Positions 45,062-54,380 of a stretch of 64,000 nt of DNA are shown piece by piece; positions within the stretch are counted from its first letter, which is position 1; every line of letters begins with the position of its first letter. The notes beneath the pieces were generated by a model. That model saw nothing but the letters and a program-made list of their open reading frames with translations. It did no database searches and was not told the origin of the DNA. The translations under genes were made by a program, and so were the position numbers. This DNA comes from an uncultured Chitinophaga sp. (GTDB lineage Bacteria > Bacteroidota > Bacteroidia > Chitinophagales > Chitinophagaceae): contig NZ_CAMLHC010000007.1 of the NCBI RefSeq assembly GCF_946479755.1, positions 62,001 through 126,000 on the forward strand. The letters run 5' to 3'.

Positions 45062-45158
45062 ATTTAGGGATTTGGAGATTTACGGATTTTGGAATTTTTG
45101 GGATCTATTTAATCATTCCCAAAATTCCAAAATCCGTAAATCCTAAAATCCGTAAATT
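45062..45158. repeat. Long imperfect inverted repeat between converging genes
   Basis: Bases 45077-45103 pair with 45117-45142 with a single unpaired base, and the pairing continues imperfectly outward to about 45062 and 45158. The arms are made of variants of the word ATTTACGG/ATTTTGGA. It sits exactly between the stops of the lipoprotein and GH20 genes and probably terminates both transcripts. Confidence 0.85.
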
Positions 45159-45162
45159 TTTG

Positions 45163-46749
45163 TTATCTGTGATACACAATTCCTTTATTGCTCCAGCGGG
45201 CATAAAAGGTTTGCAGCGCTTTCTCAAATGCTTTAAAGTCCTTGTTGGCAGGTAATGTCCAGCCATCTTCTGCGTATGCTGCAATGCGCGGGTATACATG
45301 ATCCTCCATCGATACTTCATCGGGAATCCATTCTCCCCACATCTGGCAACCTGTACCCAGGATTTTATGGTGATATTTTGCATCCAGTCCGGCCGGGATG
45401 GGATCGAAACTATACGCTTTTTCCAGCGGTATCTGTTCGTAATTGTAATCGAGGTAAGTAGCGGCATGGTAGGAGTTGACCACATCGTATCCTTTTGATA
45501 CGGCATCGTTGATCAGTTTCAGCTCTCCTTTCCAGAACTGTACAACAGTACCGGGCGCGAGCTGGGTGGTGCCTACGTCTTTGCTGTCATTGTATTCATG
45601 CAGTTTGGCGCCCATGATTTCATTCCATCCCATCATCCGGCGTTGTTTACCAGCGAGGTAAGCAGAGATGCTGTTGGTGAAATAAATCTGGAGGTCGGCA
45701 GGAGTGGCCAGCTGGTGTGCTTTCATATATGCCTGTACGCCGGCATCGGCTTTCCACTGATCATACTTTACTTCATCGCCCCCGATATGGACCACTTTGG
45801 AAGGGAAGAGCTGCATCACTTCATCCAGCACATCGTGCAGGAAGGTGACCACTTTCGGATCGGCTACGTTGTATACGTCGTAGTGTACGCCGAATTTCCC
45901 CGGTACCTTGATGGGCGTCTGTTTGGTGCCCAGCCAGGGATAAGCTGCGATCGCGGCGGCAGAATGGCCGGGCATCTCTATTTCCGGGATGATGGTAATA
46001 TGACGGGCGGCGGCATAGGCGATGATTTCGCGGATCTGTTCCTGTGTATAGAAGCCGTCATGCGGTTTGCCGTCGTAAGTGGTGCTGTTCCAGCTGCCGG
46101 TCTGCGTAGAGTCGCGGTGACCGCCCACTTTGGTCAGCAGAGGATACTTTTTGATTTCGATGCGCCAGCCCTGATCGTCTGTCAGGTGCCAGTGGAACGT
46201 GTTCATTTTCAGGGCGGCCATCTCATCGAGCAGTTTTTTTACGGCTGCCGCGCCTTTAAAATGGCGTCCTTCGTCCAGCATAAAAGACCGCCAGCCGAAG
46301 CGGGGTTTGTCCTTTATTTCCACGCCGGGAATAACGAAGGTGTTGTCCTTGTAGCCGATCAGCTGCTGGAGGGACTGGATCCCATAAAACACGCCGGCAT
46401 TGGTGGCGGCCGTAATGGTAGCCCCGGCAGGGGTGACTTTCAGGAGATAACCTTCCTTGCCCAGGGTGGAGTCCAGCTTTTCGTCCAGTGATAAACGGAT
46501 ATAATTGCTTTGCGCGGCAGGTTGCAGGGGAAGCTTCAGATGGGTACGGTCGTTAAAGGCTTCCTGGAGGTATTTAGCCTCTCCGGCACTTTTGCCACCG
46601 ACGATGGCAGTCGTACCGGAGAGTTTGAAAACGCCGGTAGTGGTGGTTACCTGCGTTGGTTGCGGTATAAGGCGTTGTGCATGCAACCTTTTGGCAGTCA
46701 CGGCCAGCAACAGGCAACTGCTGATAACCATGGATTGAAATCTGAGCAT
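45163..46749 (-). CDS. Beta-N-acetylhexosaminidase (GH20)
   Basis: The 528-residue protein has a signal sequence ending in KRLHAQ, an N-terminal GH20b domain (about 30-145) and the GH20 barrel (about 150-500). The catalytic pair Asp325-Glu326 is in HIGGDEVKYDQW, with substrate-binding segments such as FHWHLTDDQGWRIEIKKYP and MGWNEIMG. It removes terminal GlcNAc or GalNAc from chitin oligomers or glycoconjugates, probably in the periplasm. It lies 68 bases after the DUF4132 gene but has its own -7 box bracketed by an inverted repeat, so it is likely an independent unit. Confidence 0.94.
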   Translation of the reverse strand: MLRFQSMVISSCLLLAVTAKRLHAQRLIPQPTQVTTTTGVFKLSGTTAIVGGKSAGEAKYLQEAFNDRTHLKLPLQPAAQSNYIRLSLDEKLDSTLGKEGYLLKVTPAGATITAATNAGVFYGIQSLQQLIGYKDNTFVIPGVEIKDKPRFGWRSFMLDEGRHFKGAAAVKKLLDEMAALKMNTFHWHLTDDQGWRIEIKKYPLLTKVGGHRDSTQTGSWNSTTYDGKPHDGFYTQEQIREIIAYAAARHITIIPEIEMPGHSAAAIAAYPWLGTKQTPIKVPGKFGVHYDVYNVADPKVVTFLHDVLDEVMQLFPSKVVHIGGDEVKYDQWKADAGVQAYMKAHQLATPADLQIYFTNSISAYLAGKQRRMMGWNEIMGAKLHEYNDSKDVGTTQLAPGTVVQFWKGELKLINDAVSKGYDVVNSYHAATYLDYNYEQIPLEKAYSFDPIPAGLDAKYHHKILGTGCQMWGEWIPDEVSMEDHVYPRIAAYAEDGWTLPANKDFKAFEKALQTFYARWSNKGIVYHR

Positions 46750-46751
46750 AT

Positions 46752-46794
46752 TTGTATTTTATTGTTCACAAATCTAACGAGCGATAAAATACAA
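46752..46794. repeat. Inverted repeat around the GH20 promoter
   Basis: TTGTATTTTAT (46752-46762) and its exact reverse complement (46784-46794) flank a 21-base spacer that contains the -7 box. A dimeric regulator could bind here; a weak RNA hairpin is the alternative. Confidence 0.6.
46769..46776 (-). promoter_or_regulatory. -7 box of the GH20 gene
   Basis: On the minus strand TAGATTTG matches TAnnTTTG, 19 bases before the ATG. A TTTG lies 15 bases further upstream, which is closer than the usual 19-21. Confidence 0.5.
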
Positions 46795-46817
46795 AAAAAA
46801 TCTCATATTTAAATGCC

Positions 46818-49745
46818 TCAGGCCACTTCTACCTTTTGCCGTGAAATGGCAATATCGGTGATCGCCTCGGAATAGAACACGGGCGGCACATGGCCAAGGG
46901 GCAGGAGGCAGTCGTCCGTTTCTTTGTCCGGATTCCTGGACCAGCGCTGCCGCACTTTGGTTTTGTCCACAAAATAGAGGGTGCCCAGTTTGTACCGGAA
47001 GCCTTCTTCTTTATAGATGCTGCTCATTTCCACAATTACTTCCAGTTGGTTTTCGTCGTCTGTCTTGTGATAGGCATATACGTATTTGCCGTCGCTGCCT
47101 TCCGTGAGTTTCCAGCCTTTCTGTTCCATGTGTTTATTAAGCAGGGTGCTTTCGAGGGCGATGTCTTCAAAGTCATGTACCAGCGTGGTGTCGGCCTGCT
47201 GCGGCGGAATAGCCGCTACGGGCCTGTCCAGCTGCGGGAACACGGCTTCTATGCCGTCTTCGGCAAAGCGCTGTTTCCATTGGGCGAGCGCTTCGCTGCT
47301 GAGGTACAGCGGATGAAGCACGCGGATGGAAGCACCGGCGGGAATGGTCACCGGCTGGCCCTGCAGGTCTGTCAGGTGATCGGCATCACGGCACTGGAAA
47401 CCGGTGATCAGCTGGTCATCGGCATCGTACAAGGCCCAGAGTAACCGGGTGGCATATACGAACATGATGGGATGGTGCAGGAAGCACTGTTGCCATTGTG
47501 CAGGCTCCCACTTACGCTGCATGACCAGGAAATGTTCCAGCCTGGCGGTCTGCAGTTTCACAGTTTCGGCGATGGCCTTGCCCAGCTGTTTGATCGCTTC
47601 TTTGGTGTGGGCCGGCGTGGCTACCGGGATGGATTTCAGTTTCCTTTGCCTGTTATTGATAACAGCGGGTTTAAATTGCTGATCGATATACAGCTGGTAT
47701 ATTTCTCCTTTTACTTCAAAAGGAAGGAACATGCCTTTGAAGCCATAGTCAGGCACGATGCGGTCGCCCAGTTCGTGCATGGTGATGCCCAGTTCAGCGG
47801 CGGCATACTGCATGCCGGCTAACGCGGCAGCACCTATGCTGGCTTTACGGACGCGGTATTTACGGGACAGGTACTCCACTGTTTGCAGCGCCTGTTTGCT
47901 GCCATGCAGCGCCAGCGCGCCGATGCCGTGTTCGGCCATACGGAGTCTTTTTTCACTGATCCATTGCATGACGGCCTGCTCCAGGGTTGCCGCCAGCATA
48001 TCGTCACCGGTGAGGCCGGCCAGTGCCAGCAGGTATTTAGCTTTGGCGTCGCCGTTGCGCGACAGGTACAGGTGAAAGAGGTGCATGGCAAACTCGCCGC
48101 CGCGCGAGCGGTCTATCAGCCGCAGGAGTGGCCGCGCTTCGATATCGGGACGGAACCCGTCTACGCGCGACATGCGGTAAAGGAGAAAACGCGTCATATC
48201 CAGGGTCAGCGCATTGCCATTGACCAGGTAGGCCGGCGGCAGCGCACTGTCGTCCAGCCATTTTTCGAGCGGACGGGAAAGTTTGAACCTCTTTTTCGCA
48301 AAAGCCACCAGCTGTTGCGCAGTGATGGTATCGTCTTCTTCCGCTAAAGTCTGGCCGAGCGTTTCGAGCATCAGGTCGCGGGCATCGTCGTTGATTTCCT
48401 GCTGGAGGGCCTGTTGCAGCAGCGTTTTGGCTTCCGGTGTGTTGAGCCTGCAGAGTATCTGCACGGCGGTGAGCCTTTGTTCTGCTTTTTTATGCTGTAA
48501 CAGCGCACCGGCACGTTCCAGCGCCTGCGGATGGTCTGCCAGTATAACGGCCACGAGGGTACGTACTGACTTCAGTTTGTGCAGGGTGAACTCCCAGAGC
48601 CTTTCGGCATACAGGGAGGCGTCCAGCTGTGTGAGCAGCGGGAAAATATGTTTGGCTTCGTAATCGTTGTCGATGGCTTTAAGTAACAGGGGAACGGACT
48701 GATTGCCCAGTTCCTGCTGCACCAGCTGGAATACTTCCGGATGCAGGTATTTCCGCTCGTCTACATAGGCATCGAGATAAGGGAGCGCCCGTTGCCGGTC
48801 CTGCCGGAGCAGCTGCGCTACCGCCATCACATCGGGAGCCGGCAGCAGTGCCGTGCCGCCCATAGCGGCCTGCTGCTGACGGAAAGACTGGCTGCTAAGG
48901 CCGCTGTTGTATTCCTGCAGGTAGGCGTAGGCTGCTTTTAGCAGCAGCGGTTCATACTGTTCCGGTTGATATTGTGCCAGCAGATAGTACCCACACAGTT
49001 GCGCGGTGTAGTCGGGCAATGTGGCCAGGTGGGCGACGGATTTTTCTATCAGCGGCCGGTATTTGTCGAGGTTGAGATGCAGCAATACCCGCGACAGTTC
49101 CACGTTGACAAACCCTTTGCCGGGCTGGAGCAGGATATGCTCGAGGTACTCCATTTCGCGGTCCGGATGTCCTTTGGACAGAAGCCGGAAAAAGAGGGAG
49201 TTCCATCCATGCTCTTTCCAGGTGCGCAGGTAGGCGTCTACGGTAGGCCACTCCGCGCTTTTGATCAGGTCCTGCAGGAACTTACGCAGCGGCGTGAATT
49301 TCAGCGGTGTCAGGTCAAAGTTGTTGCCATCGCCGGAATAGACGATCAGGATGGAACCGATGTCTTCGGTGGTGCAGCCTCTTTGCTGGAGGTAGCTGGT
49401 GAAGTAGCTGAAGCGCAGTACGATGGCAGATGCGGAACCGGGTGTGTCCAGCATGGGCACCACGTGTTGCAGGAACCGCTCCCGGCACTGTTGCCAGACG
49501 AGGGGATCAGCCAGCAGTTGTAACACCAGCCGGTCATTGTCATCCCATTGGTCGGGTAGTTTCAGCAGCTGTACAAAGATGCCCATTTCGCGGGCAACGG
49601 TTGCATCGGTGCATACAGGCGGGTGAATGGTTTGCCCGGTAAGGAAAGCTACCCCGTCCTGCAGCAGCCCGGATTGGCCGCCGTCTTCATAAAGCTGTTG
49701 CTGTCGTTCGATAAAAGGTAGTATAGTTTCCTTAGTATATGGCAT
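46818..49745 (-). CDS. DUF4132 protein with HEAT-like repeats
   Basis: The 975-residue soluble protein is mostly alpha-helical. A central part (about 390-480) has HEAT-like repeats such as RAGALLQHKKAEQRLTAVQI. The C-terminal about 300 residues match the DUF4132 pattern: a helix with LEHFLVMQRKWEPAQWQQ, then FVYATRLLWALYD, LHPLYLSSEALAQWKQRF and QLDRP. E. coli MolR/YehI is the relative I remember; its biochemical role is unknown. It is the last gene of the six-gene cassette, 18 bases after the VWA gene. A scaffold or client-binding role for the MoxR/VWA machine is my inference. Confidence 0.82.
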   Translation of the reverse strand: MPYTKETILPFIERQQQLYEDGGQSGLLQDGVAFLTGQTIHPPVCTDATVAREMGIFVQLLKLPDQWDDNDRLVLQLLADPLVWQQCRERFLQHVVPMLDTPGSASAIVLRFSYFTSYLQQRGCTTEDIGSILIVYSGDGNNFDLTPLKFTPLRKFLQDLIKSAEWPTVDAYLRTWKEHGWNSLFFRLLSKGHPDREMEYLEHILLQPGKGFVNVELSRVLLHLNLDKYRPLIEKSVAHLATLPDYTAQLCGYYLLAQYQPEQYEPLLLKAAYAYLQEYNSGLSSQSFRQQQAAMGGTALLPAPDVMAVAQLLRQDRQRALPYLDAYVDERKYLHPEVFQLVQQELGNQSVPLLLKAIDNDYEAKHIFPLLTQLDASLYAERLWEFTLHKLKSVRTLVAVILADHPQALERAGALLQHKKAEQRLTAVQILCRLNTPEAKTLLQQALQQEINDDARDLMLETLGQTLAEEDDTITAQQLVAFAKKRFKLSRPLEKWLDDSALPPAYLVNGNALTLDMTRFLLYRMSRVDGFRPDIEARPLLRLIDRSRGGEFAMHLFHLYLSRNGDAKAKYLLALAGLTGDDMLAATLEQAVMQWISEKRLRMAEHGIGALALHGSKQALQTVEYLSRKYRVRKASIGAAALAGMQYAAAELGITMHELGDRIVPDYGFKGMFLPFEVKGEIYQLYIDQQFKPAVINNRQRKLKSIPVATPAHTKEAIKQLGKAIAETVKLQTARLEHFLVMQRKWEPAQWQQCFLHHPIMFVYATRLLWALYDADDQLITGFQCRDADHLTDLQGQPVTIPAGASIRVLHPLYLSSEALAQWKQRFAEDGIEAVFPQLDRPVAAIPPQQADTTLVHDFEDIALESTLLNKHMEQKGWKLTEGSDGKYVYAYHKTDDENQLEVIVEMSSIYKEEGFRYKLGTLYFVDKTKVRQRWSRNPDKETDDCLLPLGHVPPVFYSEAITDIAISRQKVEVA

Positions 49746-49763
49746 AAGGTTTAAATAGGTTCT

Positions 49764-50897
49764 TTATTTTTTTAGCACGATTTCCTCCCTGGCGGCCCAT
49801 TGGGCGATGTCCTGTTTGCTCAGCGCCATGGCCATCATATCCGGGAACTTGTCGGGTGTGCAGGCAAATACCGGGATACCCAGCGTAGCGAGGAACTGTG
49901 CATTTTCATGATCATATGAGGGGGCGCCTTCGTCATTGAGCGCCAGTAACACCACTACCTGTACGCCGCTGGCAGCCAGGTCGGTAAAGCGTTTGCGCAT
50001 GCCGGCTTCATCGCCGCCTTCAAACAGGTCGGTGATGACCACCAGCACCGTGTCTGCCGGCCGGGTGATCAGCTGCTGGCAGTACTGCAGCGCCAGATGA
50101 ATGTCGGTACCGCCGCCCAGCTGTACGCCAAACAGCAGTTCTACCGGGTCCTGCAGCTCTTCGGTGAGGTCGGCCACCGCGGTATCAAAGACCACCATCT
50201 TCGTTTGTACGGCAGGGATAGATGCCATCACTGCGCCGAAGATGCCGGAGTAAACCACGGAGGTGCCCATAGACCCGCTCTGGTCCAGGCATAACACCAC
50301 GTCTTTCAGCGCGGACCTTTTACGGCCGTAACCGATCAGCGTCTCTGGTATGACGGTTTTATATTGTGGTTGATAGTGCTGTAAGTTTTTTCGGATGGTC
50401 AGGTCCCAGTTGATTTCCTGGTGACGGGGCCGCCGGTTGCGGATACTCCGGTTAAGGCTGCCGGTGATGGCCTGCTGCATGGGCTGCGACAGCTTTTTGA
50501 GCAGTTCGTCCACCACTTTTTTCACCACCTGCCTGGCGGTGTCTTTGGTTTTTTCCGGGATCACCCGGCTGAGGGTCATCAGGGTGGCGACCAGGTGCAC
50601 GTCGGGTTCTACGTTTTGCAGCATTTCTTTCTCCAGCAGCATCGAGGTAAGGTCCAGCCGTTTGAGAGCGTCTTTCTGCATTACCTGTACTACGGAGGAC
50701 GGGAAATAACTGCGGATGTCGCCCAGCCAGCGGCTGACGTTGGGCGATGAGGCGCCCAGTCCGCCTTTGCGGTTGCTGTCGTAAAGGGCTTCCAGCGTTT
50801 TGTCTACCTGAAGGTCGGTTTTGTTGAGGGTAAAAGCTGTACCGTCATTGTTGTCGCCTCCCAGGATCAGCCGCCATCGTCGTATATTTTCTTCCAT
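49764..50897 (-). CDS. VWA domain protein of the MoxR/VWA cassette
   Basis: The 377-residue soluble protein has a helical N-terminal region (about 1-160), a linker with RNRRPRHQEINWDLTIRKNL, and a C-terminal von Willebrand A domain. The metal site is intact: D205-Q-S207-G-S209, then GGGTDIH and TDLFEGG. It resembles E. coli YehP. VWA proteins of this type dock on MoxR ATPases and carry or recognise their targets. Its ATG overlaps the TAA of the DUF5682 gene (TAATG), so the two proteins are probably made in fixed ratio. Confidence 0.88.
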   Translation of the reverse strand: MEENIRRWRLILGGDNNDGTAFTLNKTDLQVDKTLEALYDSNRKGGLGASSPNVSRWLGDIRSYFPSSVVQVMQKDALKRLDLTSMLLEKEMLQNVEPDVHLVATLMTLSRVIPEKTKDTARQVVKKVVDELLKKLSQPMQQAITGSLNRSIRNRRPRHQEINWDLTIRKNLQHYQPQYKTVIPETLIGYGRKRSALKDVVLCLDQSGSMGTSVVYSGIFGAVMASIPAVQTKMVVFDTAVADLTEELQDPVELLFGVQLGGGTDIHLALQYCQQLITRPADTVLVVITDLFEGGDEAGMRKRFTDLAASGVQVVVLLALNDEGAPSYDHENAQFLATLGIPVFACTPDKFPDMMAMALSKQDIAQWAAREEIVLKK

Positions 50898-53272
50898 TAT
50901 TCTGCCTGGTTTTCAGGGTAAAAAAATCCCAACATCTTCATCACCACCGGGATGCCAAGGGCTGCCCGTGTATCGTCTATGCCATTGGCCACGGTGGTTG
51001 TCGCCGGACCGCCGCCGGTTCCTGTCTTCACTTTTTCCCCCAGTTTTTTCCGTTCCGGGGCGGTAAAGTTAGAAAAGGTGCGGCGTAATAATGGCAATAT
51101 CTGCATGAAAATATCATTTTCCAACTGTCCTACCCAGCTGCATACCATTTGCCAGAGGGTATCGTCCAGCAGCAGGAGGGTACCGCTGCCTTTGAGAAAT
51201 CCTTCCAGCCAGGCTGCGGCCACAGCGGGCGCGTTGGCTACGGACATGGCTATACTGAAGCGGTTGAAAAGCGTTTCGCTGTTCAGTATTTTAAAGTCGA
51301 ACAACAGGCGCGAGGCATAGCCGGCGATCACCGGGGCCGACTGGCTGTTGGCCGAAATAGCCTGTAAGGTGCCTGTCCATGCGGTGGTGAGGTCGGCATG
51401 CTGTAACAGGTTGATGGCGTCGTTCATGGCCTGGAACTGCTCCAGCAGTTCCAGCGCGGCATCTTCCCCTACGGCGGTGCAGGCGGCCGGTAAACTGATA
51501 CATACCCGGCTGATCATGCTTTCCACGATGTTCATCACCAGGTCTGCATCTGTTTTGCGTACGTTGCCATAACGGGTGATGTTTACCAGTGAGGGCACTA
51601 CTTCCAGCAGTTGGAGCACGTCGCCCGCGGCGGCGGCGAGGTTGTTGATCCGCAGGATCAGGGCGTCCACAACTTTGGGCAGTTCTGCCGGCAGTGCGGA
51701 TTCCAGCATCTGGCATACTTCCCGGAGGGTAGCGGTTTTAGCGGATACGTCCAGGATATATTGGGTCACTGCTTCAAGCACGGTATTGCCCCAGCTGCCT
51801 TTTTCGATGATGTCTACAGAAAACGACGGGTCCCATTGCAGGCGCCATTGTTCCTTAAAGGTGCCTTTCCCGGAAGTCTGCTGCCGGTCGCCCCACCGGA
51901 TGCCCAGCAGTTCCAGGCGGTGCAGGAAGATACTGCGTTCCAGGTCCGTGTCTTTACGGAGGTCCAGCACATAGTCTTTGAAGTCCGCTGTCTGCGGCAG
52001 CCGCAGTTTTTTCTGCAAACGTTCTATATCGGCCTGCAGGGGTGGTTTGGGAATATCAGAGGGCACCTGTCCGATGCGGTTGCTGACGATCAGTTCGTCC
52101 CGTATCAGCTGCATCAGCACATCTTCTCCGTTGCACAACACGCTCAGGGTGGCTTCGTTGAGTTCTTCGAGGCCGGGGCGGGAGTACTGCCGCAGCGAAG
52201 CCAGTGCGTTGGCCAGCCGAACGGCTTCCAGCACATGGGCTACGGAAGTGTCTTTTTGCTGTTCGCGGAACAGTTTCGCTACCAGTGCCATCCAGCGGGT
52301 ACCATCGTCTGCCGGGTGGTCCCAGATATGCTGGTACCATCCGGGGGAAGGCACGCCGGCGCCGTAACCGCTCTCGTAACTCAAACGGCTATACGTCCAC
52401 GGTATCCAGGTACAGTCTATCTTAACTTTGGGCAGTCCTTTCAGCAGGTCGTTGTCTGCTTTCTGCGTGGGCATATTTTTCAACGCCGGGGCGTGCCAGG
52501 CGCCGCATATCACCGCAATGCGGGTATACATTTCTTTTTCCGCCTGCCGTATCATTTTGCGCATCCAGGCTTCGCGCAGCTGTTCCATGCGGCTGCCGCG
52601 GGAGGGCAGCTCGTCGCGCAGGGCTTCCATGGCGTCGCTGACGGCCTCGAACACCTGGTTGTCCTGTTGCCGGTATTCAAACATATGTTCCCACCATCTT
52701 TCACCGTCGTCATGCCCGTCGGCGTGAGCGAGGTAGGCGATGGGATCATGGCGGAAAGCAGCAGGTATCAGCAGTTGAGCTGGAAGGTCTTCTTCGTCGC
52801 TGTCAATAACGGCTTCCAGGTCGGGTGTTTCGGGGAGTGACCTGACTTTGGTGGCGGCCAGTTCCGGCGCCGGACCGTCTGTTGCAGCGGGTGGTTGTTC
52901 CGCTGCTTCCTGCTGCCGGAGGGCGGCTTCGGCAGCTGCCTGTTTTTCTTTCTCGAGAGCAAAAACATGTGTCAGCGGCAGGTCCATAAACCGTACGGGG
53001 ATATGCTGCCGCTGGGCGTAGCCGATCGCCTGCCATTCGGGCGAGTATTCAGCGAATGGATAAAAGCAGGAGTGCTGCGGGTTATCGGGCTGGTACACCA
53101 GTATGGCCACCGGTGGTTTCAACGCTTCATGGCCGGCCCACGAAAGGATGCTGTCAGCTTCCGGCGGGCCTTCCACCAGCACAATATCGGGTTGCAGCGC
53201 TTCCAGGAAGTTTTTGACGTTCCTGGCAGAGCCGGGCCCATGGTGCCGGATTCCAAGTATATGAACAGACAT
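50897..53272 (-). CDS. DUF5682 family protein, possible hydrolase
   Basis: The 791-residue soluble protein opens with HILGIRHHGPGSARNVKNFL, then QPDIVLVEGPPEAD (Glu34), and about residue 260 has IAVICGAWHAPAL. This set (His pair, Glu after a hydrophobic strand, later GxWH) resembles the TraB/TIKI/ChaN superfamily of metal-dependent hydrolases or proteases, so the first about 300 residues may be catalytic; this is an inference. A low-complexity Glu/Gln/Pro-rich segment (about 110-170) follows the first part. The rest is helical. It sits between the AAA+ and VWA genes of the cassette. Confidence 0.8.
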   Translation of the reverse strand: MSVHILGIRHHGPGSARNVKNFLEALQPDIVLVEGPPEADSILSWAGHEALKPPVAILVYQPDNPQHSCFYPFAEYSPEWQAIGYAQRQHIPVRFMDLPLTHVFALEKEKQAAAEAALRQQEAAEQPPAATDGPAPELAATKVRSLPETPDLEAVIDSDEEDLPAQLLIPAAFRHDPIAYLAHADGHDDGERWWEHMFEYRQQDNQVFEAVSDAMEALRDELPSRGSRMEQLREAWMRKMIRQAEKEMYTRIAVICGAWHAPALKNMPTQKADNDLLKGLPKVKIDCTWIPWTYSRLSYESGYGAGVPSPGWYQHIWDHPADDGTRWMALVAKLFREQQKDTSVAHVLEAVRLANALASLRQYSRPGLEELNEATLSVLCNGEDVLMQLIRDELIVSNRIGQVPSDIPKPPLQADIERLQKKLRLPQTADFKDYVLDLRKDTDLERSIFLHRLELLGIRWGDRQQTSGKGTFKEQWRLQWDPSFSVDIIEKGSWGNTVLEAVTQYILDVSAKTATLREVCQMLESALPAELPKVVDALILRINNLAAAAGDVLQLLEVVPSLVNITRYGNVRKTDADLVMNIVESMISRVCISLPAACTAVGEDAALELLEQFQAMNDAINLLQHADLTTAWTGTLQAISANSQSAPVIAGYASRLLFDFKILNSETLFNRFSIAMSVANAPAVAAAWLEGFLKGSGTLLLLDDTLWQMVCSWVGQLENDIFMQILPLLRRTFSNFTAPERKKLGEKVKTGTGGGPATTTVANGIDDTRAALGIPVVMKMLGFFYPENQAE

Positions 53273-53287
53273 GATTACACGGTTAGG

Positions 53288-54367
53288 TTATTGCAAATCG
53301 CGGCAGGCACGGTATACATCTTTCCACTCATCGCGGGTTTTGACAACGGTCTCCAGGTATTCCTGCCATACCAGTTTATCCTGCACCGGGTCTTTCACTA
53401 CGGCGCCGATGATACCGGCGGCGAGGTCGGCAGCGGTGAGGCGGCCGTCGCCGAAGTAAGCGGCGAGGGTTAAACCGTTATTGACAACGGAGATGGCTTC
53501 AGCCGTGCTGAGCGTGCCTCCGGGCGATTTGATCTTTGTTTTGCCGTCTTCTGTTACCCCGTTGCGCAGTTCGCGGAAGATGGTAACAATGCGGCGTATT
53601 TCTTCCAGCGCGGGTTTTTCGGCGGGCAGTTCCATCACTTTTTCAAAGCTCTCCACTCTTCTCTTCACGATGTCGATTTCTTCTTCCATGGTGCCTGGCA
53701 CGGGTAGTATCACGGTATTAAAACGGCGTTTCAGTGCGCTGGACAGGTCGTTGACGCCCTTGTCGCGGTTGTTGGCCGTAGCGATCAGGTTGAAGCCTTT
53801 GGCTGCCTGTACTTCGCTGTTCAGTTCCGGGATGGGCAGTGTTTTTTCTGACAGGATGGTGATCAGCGTGTCCTGTACGTCGGCGCCGATACGTGTCAGT
53901 TCTTCGATACGGGCGATTTTACCTTCCTGCATGGCGCGCATGACGGGCGTTTCCACCAGCGCCTGACGGGAGGGGCCTTCTGCCAGCAGGCGGGCATAGT
54001 TCCAGCCGTAGCGGATGCTCTCTTCACTGGTGCCGGCGGTACCCTGTACGATGCGGGTGGAGTCGCCGCTGATAGCTGCCGCCAGGTGTTCACTGACCCA
54101 GCTTTTGGCGGTGCCGGGCAGCCCGTACAGTAGCAGGGCGCGGTCGGTGGCCAGGGTGGCGACCGCAATTTCCATCAGTCTTTTGCTGCCGATATATTTG
54201 GGGCTCACCTCAAATCCGTTTTTCAGTTTACCGCCGATCAGGTAAGTCACCACGGCTTGCGGCGACATCAGCCAGTTATGTGGCCGTTTGCCGCTGTCCT
54301 GTTTTTTCAGCTCTTCCAGTTCGGTGGCGTAGAGTGCCTCTGCGTGTTGGCGTAAGGTGTCAGACAT
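53288..54367 (-). CDS. MoxR-type AAA+ ATPase of the cassette
   Basis: The 359-residue protein has Walker A GLPGTAKS (82-89). In the Walker B position it has ARIEEL (152-157), where a DE pair is usual. Sensor 1 is NLIATANNRDKG (193-204), and LSSALKRRFN (208-217) provides the arginine finger. It resembles E. coli YehL. MoxR ATPases act as chaperones with VWA partners, which is encoded two genes downstream. ATG 54367 is chosen; an upstream extension of the frame would overlap the DUF5691 gene by about 120 bases and looks non-coding. Confidence 0.9.
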   Translation of the reverse strand: MSDTLRQHAEALYATELEELKKQDSGKRPHNWLMSPQAVVTYLIGGKLKNGFEVSPKYIGSKRLMEIAVATLATDRALLLYGLPGTAKSWVSEHLAAAISGDSTRIVQGTAGTSEESIRYGWNYARLLAEGPSRQALVETPVMRAMQEGKIARIEELTRIGADVQDTLITILSEKTLPIPELNSEVQAAKGFNLIATANNRDKGVNDLSSALKRRFNTVILPVPGTMEEEIDIVKRRVESFEKVMELPAEKPALEEIRRIVTIFRELRNGVTEDGKTKIKSPGGTLSTAEAISVVNNGLTLAAYFGDGRLTAADLAAGIIGAVVKDPVQDKLVWQEYLETVVKTRDEWKDVYRACRDLQ

Positions 54368-54380
54368 GGTATATAATAAT

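Noticed and set aside
51611..52840. 409-codon open frame on the plus strand
   Set aside because: It is antisense to the DUF5682 gene and is of low-complexity Phe/Gln/Val-rich type typical for a shadow frame.
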